A stretch of DNA of 64,000 nucleotides, taken from NCBI RefSeq assembly GCF_000321225.1, contig NW_004450381.1:2174758-2238757 (forward strand), given 5' to 3'. This DNA comes from Odobenus rosmarus divergens. Its lineage: Eukaryota; Chordata; Mammalia; Carnivora; Odobenidae. Position numbers and translations under genes: made by a program. This document shows positions 60,972 to 64,000 of this stretch, piece after piece. The first letter of the stretch is position 1, and each line of letters begins with the position of its first letter. Under the pieces are notes generated by a model. It was not told the origin of the DNA. It did not search any database and saw nothing but the letters and a program-made list of their open reading frames with translations.

Positions 60972-61349
60972 AGAAATCCAGACCAATCTGTTCAACTAGT
61001 AGAGTAGCCCCCTTTTCTGCCTGTTGGGTTTTAATTTAATGGAAGCATTGTAGTGTGCCCTGGTGGAAGCATTATCTTCTTGGGAAATCAATTTTCCAAA
61101 GCAGCAGAGCTCAAAGCTGCCAGCACAGGAAGAAAACATTCTTTGAGTAGATTGTTAGGATTAATTGGGGGAGAAGCCACTCTCACTTCTACCCCTTGAT
61201 TCCCAGACTCATGTATTCTGGCTCTGGGGAGAGACTGCATCATATAAGGGTCTTTGATTCAAAGCATAAGCTGAATCCTATAAGACAGAAGCCCGTATTT
61301 CATGGTGTTATCTCTCAACTCGTGCCATAACTGAGTTTTTAGTAAGCCA

Positions 61350-61488
61350 CTCCACTTTTTTTTTTTTTTTAGGCTCCATGCCCAGCGTGGGGCCTGAACT
61401 CATGACCCTGAGATGGAGACCTGAGCCAAAATTGAGTTGGACACCTAACCGACTGAGCACCCCCAGCCCAAGCACCCAGGCACCCCCA
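61350..61488 (-). mobile_element. Old SINEC-type element, antisense
   Basis: T run, then GGGGCCTGAACTCATGACCC and ACCGACTGAGC. The GCACCCAGGCACCCC end is partly duplicated. Confidence 0.85.
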
Positions 61489-61747
61489 AGCCACTCGCCT
61501 TTTAAATAGGCCAGCCACTTCTAGGTGATGGGGTATGAGTTAAGACCAGTTATTTCCATGCTACACTTCTTTTGCCGTGGAATAATTTCCTTGATTATAC
61601 ACCGCTTTGGGGGAATGCCATGACGGTAGTTAAGGCATCCCAAGAGTCCAGGGATGGTGTTACTGGAAGAAGGATTACAGGCAGGGAAGGCAAATCCATA
61701 TCCAAAATTTGTGCCCCTTCCGTGAGGGAAGTGCAATGGAATCAACC

Positions 61748-61844
61748 TGCCACCAGGTGGCTGGTTGCTTCCCCAAGGAAAGGTGCATCATGGGGGCTCT
61801 GTGTTGGTCTTTGCTCTTGGCAAAGTAGCCACTAGGTGGCAGCA
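61748..61844 (+). promoter_or_regulatory. Pair of CTCF-like motifs
   Basis: TGCCACCAGGTGGCTGG at 61748-61764 and GCCACTAGGTGGCAGCA at 61829-61845 both fit the CTCF core CCASYAGRKGGCRS in the same orientation, about 80 bp apart. Binding is inferred from sequence only. The surrounding 61489-62164 is otherwise unassigned. Confidence 0.5.
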
Positions 61845-62164
61845 GTAGCCAGGTCAGCCTTGATAGACCGTATATCTGAAGAGCTCATGCCCAACCTCCA
61901 AACCTGTCACCATGACCCTTTTGTTCATAAGCCCATTGGGCAAACACTGAGATGGCTGGGAATGAAGCTGACTGACATTGTGAAGTGTGCCATTTTGTCC
62001 ACATGATTATTGAGCTCTCCTCTGCAGAGAGTGTTCACGTCACTTGGGGATATGGGATGGGACCAGCTTCACGTTCTATTCACTCCAAGAGGCCTGTTCC
62101 TATACTTCTTCTTACTCATTCCTTTTCATTAACTTTCAAATAGTGACCCTTGATCCTTCTGAGT

Positions 62165-62310
62165 CCCTGACTGTCTCAGTCGGCTTGGTTGCTATAACAT
62201 AATACCATAGACTGGGTGGCTTAAACAACAGGCATTTATGTCTTACCGGATGCTGGAAAGCCTGAGATCAAGGCACTGGCAGATTCCAGTCCTGCTGAGG
62301 CAGCAAAAGA
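62165..62310 (-). mobile_element. MLT1-type LTR fragment, antisense
   Basis: GGCTTGGTTGCTATAACATA and CCATAGACTGGGTGGCTTAA are the antisense MLT1 3' end. Confidence 0.85.
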
Positions 62311-62335
62311 AGGATTACAGTTCCCTCTCACTGGG

Positions 62336-63290
62336 AATATAGATACAAACATTCTAAATAGAAAATTAGCACATTGAATTCCAGCTATAGTGTCCTACAT
62401 AAAGGACAAGTCTGGTTCATGCATTCCAGAAGGCAAAATTGGTTTGACACTAGAAAAATCTATGCAGATTTCCAACATTAAAAAAAGCCCATATAATAAA
62501 ATGCAGAAAAAGCATTTTTCTTTTGAATAAAATCCAACAAATGACTTTAAAAGACCCATCATACAAAGAATATAACCGAACTTTGTTCTAAGATTTATTT
62601 ATTCATTTTAGAGAGAGACAGAGAGTGAGTGAATGCATGAGTGGGGGGAGGGTCAGAGGGAAAGAGAATCTCAAGTAGACTCCCCGCTGAGCTGAGTGCA
62701 GAGTCCAATGTGGGGCTCGATCTCACGACAGAAATCAAGAGTTTGATGCTCAACTGACCAAGCCACCCAGGCACCCCTAGAAATTTCTTGATCTATGAGA
62801 GAATCTTTAAAATTATACCAGGCATCGTGTTCCACAATGAAATGTTTAAAAACATCCCTTTGTGACAAGGATGCTCATTATTCTTCCTGCGGTTGCACCT
62901 GTGTTACTGTACCAGCAGAGGGAGTAAGCAAGGCAAAGAAATGAAATGTGTAAGAATTGAGAAAACAGTAACAAAATTGTTATTCACAGATGGTATGTTT
63001 AGGTATGTAGCAAGTCTCACAGAATGTACAGATAAATTAATAGAACCTATAAAAAAGTGTAGCAAATTTACCAGATCCAATTTCAAATATAGAAATGTAT
63101 TATATCTCCATATATCAGCCAATGAATAGAAAATGACATTTAAGAAGGATGCAATTTACAACTGCATTAAAAATATCAGCTAACTAGGGATTAATCTAAA
63201 GAGATGTCCATGCCATATGTCTATGGGGAAGTCTACATACAACTTCATTGAGAATTACTAAAACCTATTAATGGAAGAGGGAGAGGATAT
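62336..63290 (+). mobile_element. Old L1 ORF2 fragment, sense, split by a SINE
   Basis: AAGGCAAAATTGGTTTGACA, GACAAGGATGCTCATTATTC and TAACAAAATTGTTATTCACA are decayed L1 reverse-transcriptase text. A SINEC (62590-62777) interrupts it. Confidence 0.7.
62590..62777 (-). mobile_element. SINEC element, antisense
   Basis: Ends CAAGCCACCCAGGCACCCC; older copy. Confidence 0.9.
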
Positions 63291-63639
63291 TGATGGATTG
63301 AGAGATTCAATGTGGTAAGCTGTCAGTTTTTCCCAAATTGATTGGTTAACTCCCCTGAGAAGTGGTTCAAAGTGCAAAACACCTGTACCTTTTTTAGGGG
63401 GGCAGAAGTCAGGGAAGCTGATTCTAATTAAGAGAAGCTCAGATCCTCTTGCCTGAGATGAATGCTTTTCTTCCCAGTCATCTGGGCAACTTCAAGTTTA
63501 CAATCAAGAAGGACCTGGTTCCCTCCATTGCCCACTCAGAATTGTCCCTCTTTGTCCTGGAGGACTTATAACCTGTGTCTTCCTTTCCCCAACCCCGGAC
63601 CTGGTGGGTCCCTGCTATGGACACACCGCTGGCCCAGCT

Positions 63640-64000
63640 TCTGCTCAGAGTGTGGGTCCCAGGGAGATGCTCCGGGGCTCCCTGTGCTCTCCCGGGGCCG
63701 CCTCGCCCCATCTGGCTCTAGCCTCCATCAGTCTCGCTGGGGCTCCCGGACCCGCCTCACCTCATCGGCCACCAGGGGTCTCTGTCCCCTCTATAGAAGC
63801 TCAGGGAGGGGCTCCCGCGCGCGGACCTAAACAAGCGGAGAACAGAACAGTGGGGTGGGCTCAGGGACCTCCGAGTGACGTCACGGGAAACTGAGGCTCG
63901 AGAGTCCAGAGTCACACTAGGCGGGGCAGAATGGAGACCAGGATGGCGGGGCATAGTGACCGCCGATTGACGCCTGGGGGCTTTACCGGGGGTTCTCAAT
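63640..64000. promoter_or_regulatory. GC-rich right edge with a CRE palindrome and a MIR remnant
   Basis: CpG content rises from 63640. TGACGTCA, a full CRE, is at 63876-63883. A CTCF-like CCACCAGGGGTCTC is at 63769-63782. 63888-63950 reads GGAAACTGAGGCTCGAGAGT and GTCACACTAGGCGGGGCAGA, a MIR 3' half. Promoter activity is a guess. 63291-63639 shows nothing recognised. Confidence 0.35.

Noticed and set aside
63931..64000. Open frame from a good-context ATG running off the right edge, a possible first exon
   Set aside because: The ATG lies in a MIR-like stretch (GGAAACTGAGGCTC ... GTCACACTAG ... GGGGCAGA), only 23 codons are visible, and no family is recognised.
1..64000. CRISPR arrays, phage, operons or other prokaryotic systems
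   Set aside because: The window is vertebrate: spliced exons, SINEs and L1. No regular spaced repeats beyond microsatellites.

Overview
This is a carnivoran (caniform, most likely arctoid: bear, seal or mustelid lineage) nuclear genome window. The evidence is about thirty tRNA-Lys-derived SINEC elements (5' GCCTGGGTGGCTCAG head, AAATAAATAAAATCTTT tail), carnivore-type LINE-1 pieces, and general mammalian repeats (MIR, L2, MLT1, MER5A, MER2/Tigger1, MER53). The canid-specific young SINE form with the GGCGCAGCGGTTT head is absent, which argues against dog or fox. There is no bacterial, viral or CRISPR content.

The only recognisable protein-coding gene is a sodium/glucose cotransporter (SLC5/SGLT) family locus on the minus strand, running from a start codon at 40634 leftwards. 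Eleven exons (1 to 11 of the usual 15) were read by hand. They fall at 40512-40634, 36161-36232, 30614-30718, 29319-29378, 20425-20529, 18684-18789, 17569-17649, 12868-13088, 6124-6259, 3534-3641 and 1912-2062. From exon 2 on, their sizes and phases match SLC5A1/SLC5A4. Exons 12 to 15 should lie left of base 1. All exons keep an open frame with no indel, but three lesions stand out. The exon 7 and exon 9 donors both read GG instead of GT, and exon 8 ends in TAG where the family has CAG (glutamine 295 of human SGLT1). The locus therefore looks like a recently lost or dying transporter gene. Its N terminus and several sugar-site positions differ from both SLC5A1 and SLC5A4, so it may be a separate paralogue.

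Layout. 1-40.6 kb: the SLC5-like exons separated by introns packed with antisense L1, SINEs, MIR, L2, MLT1 and hAT MITEs. 40.5-40.8 kb: GC-rich 5' end of the gene with a (CCG)9 tract. 41.6-53.1 kb: a mosaic of nested L1 copies with a 670-base assembly gap (43279-43948), a MER2/Tigger1 copy and a hAT transposase relic. 53.1-57.6 kb: mostly unassigned sequence. 57.6-64.0 kb: L1, a TATATG-type minisatellite, SINE clusters, MER53, CTCF-like motifs, and a GC-rich right edge. No functional gene other than the damaged transporter could be supported.
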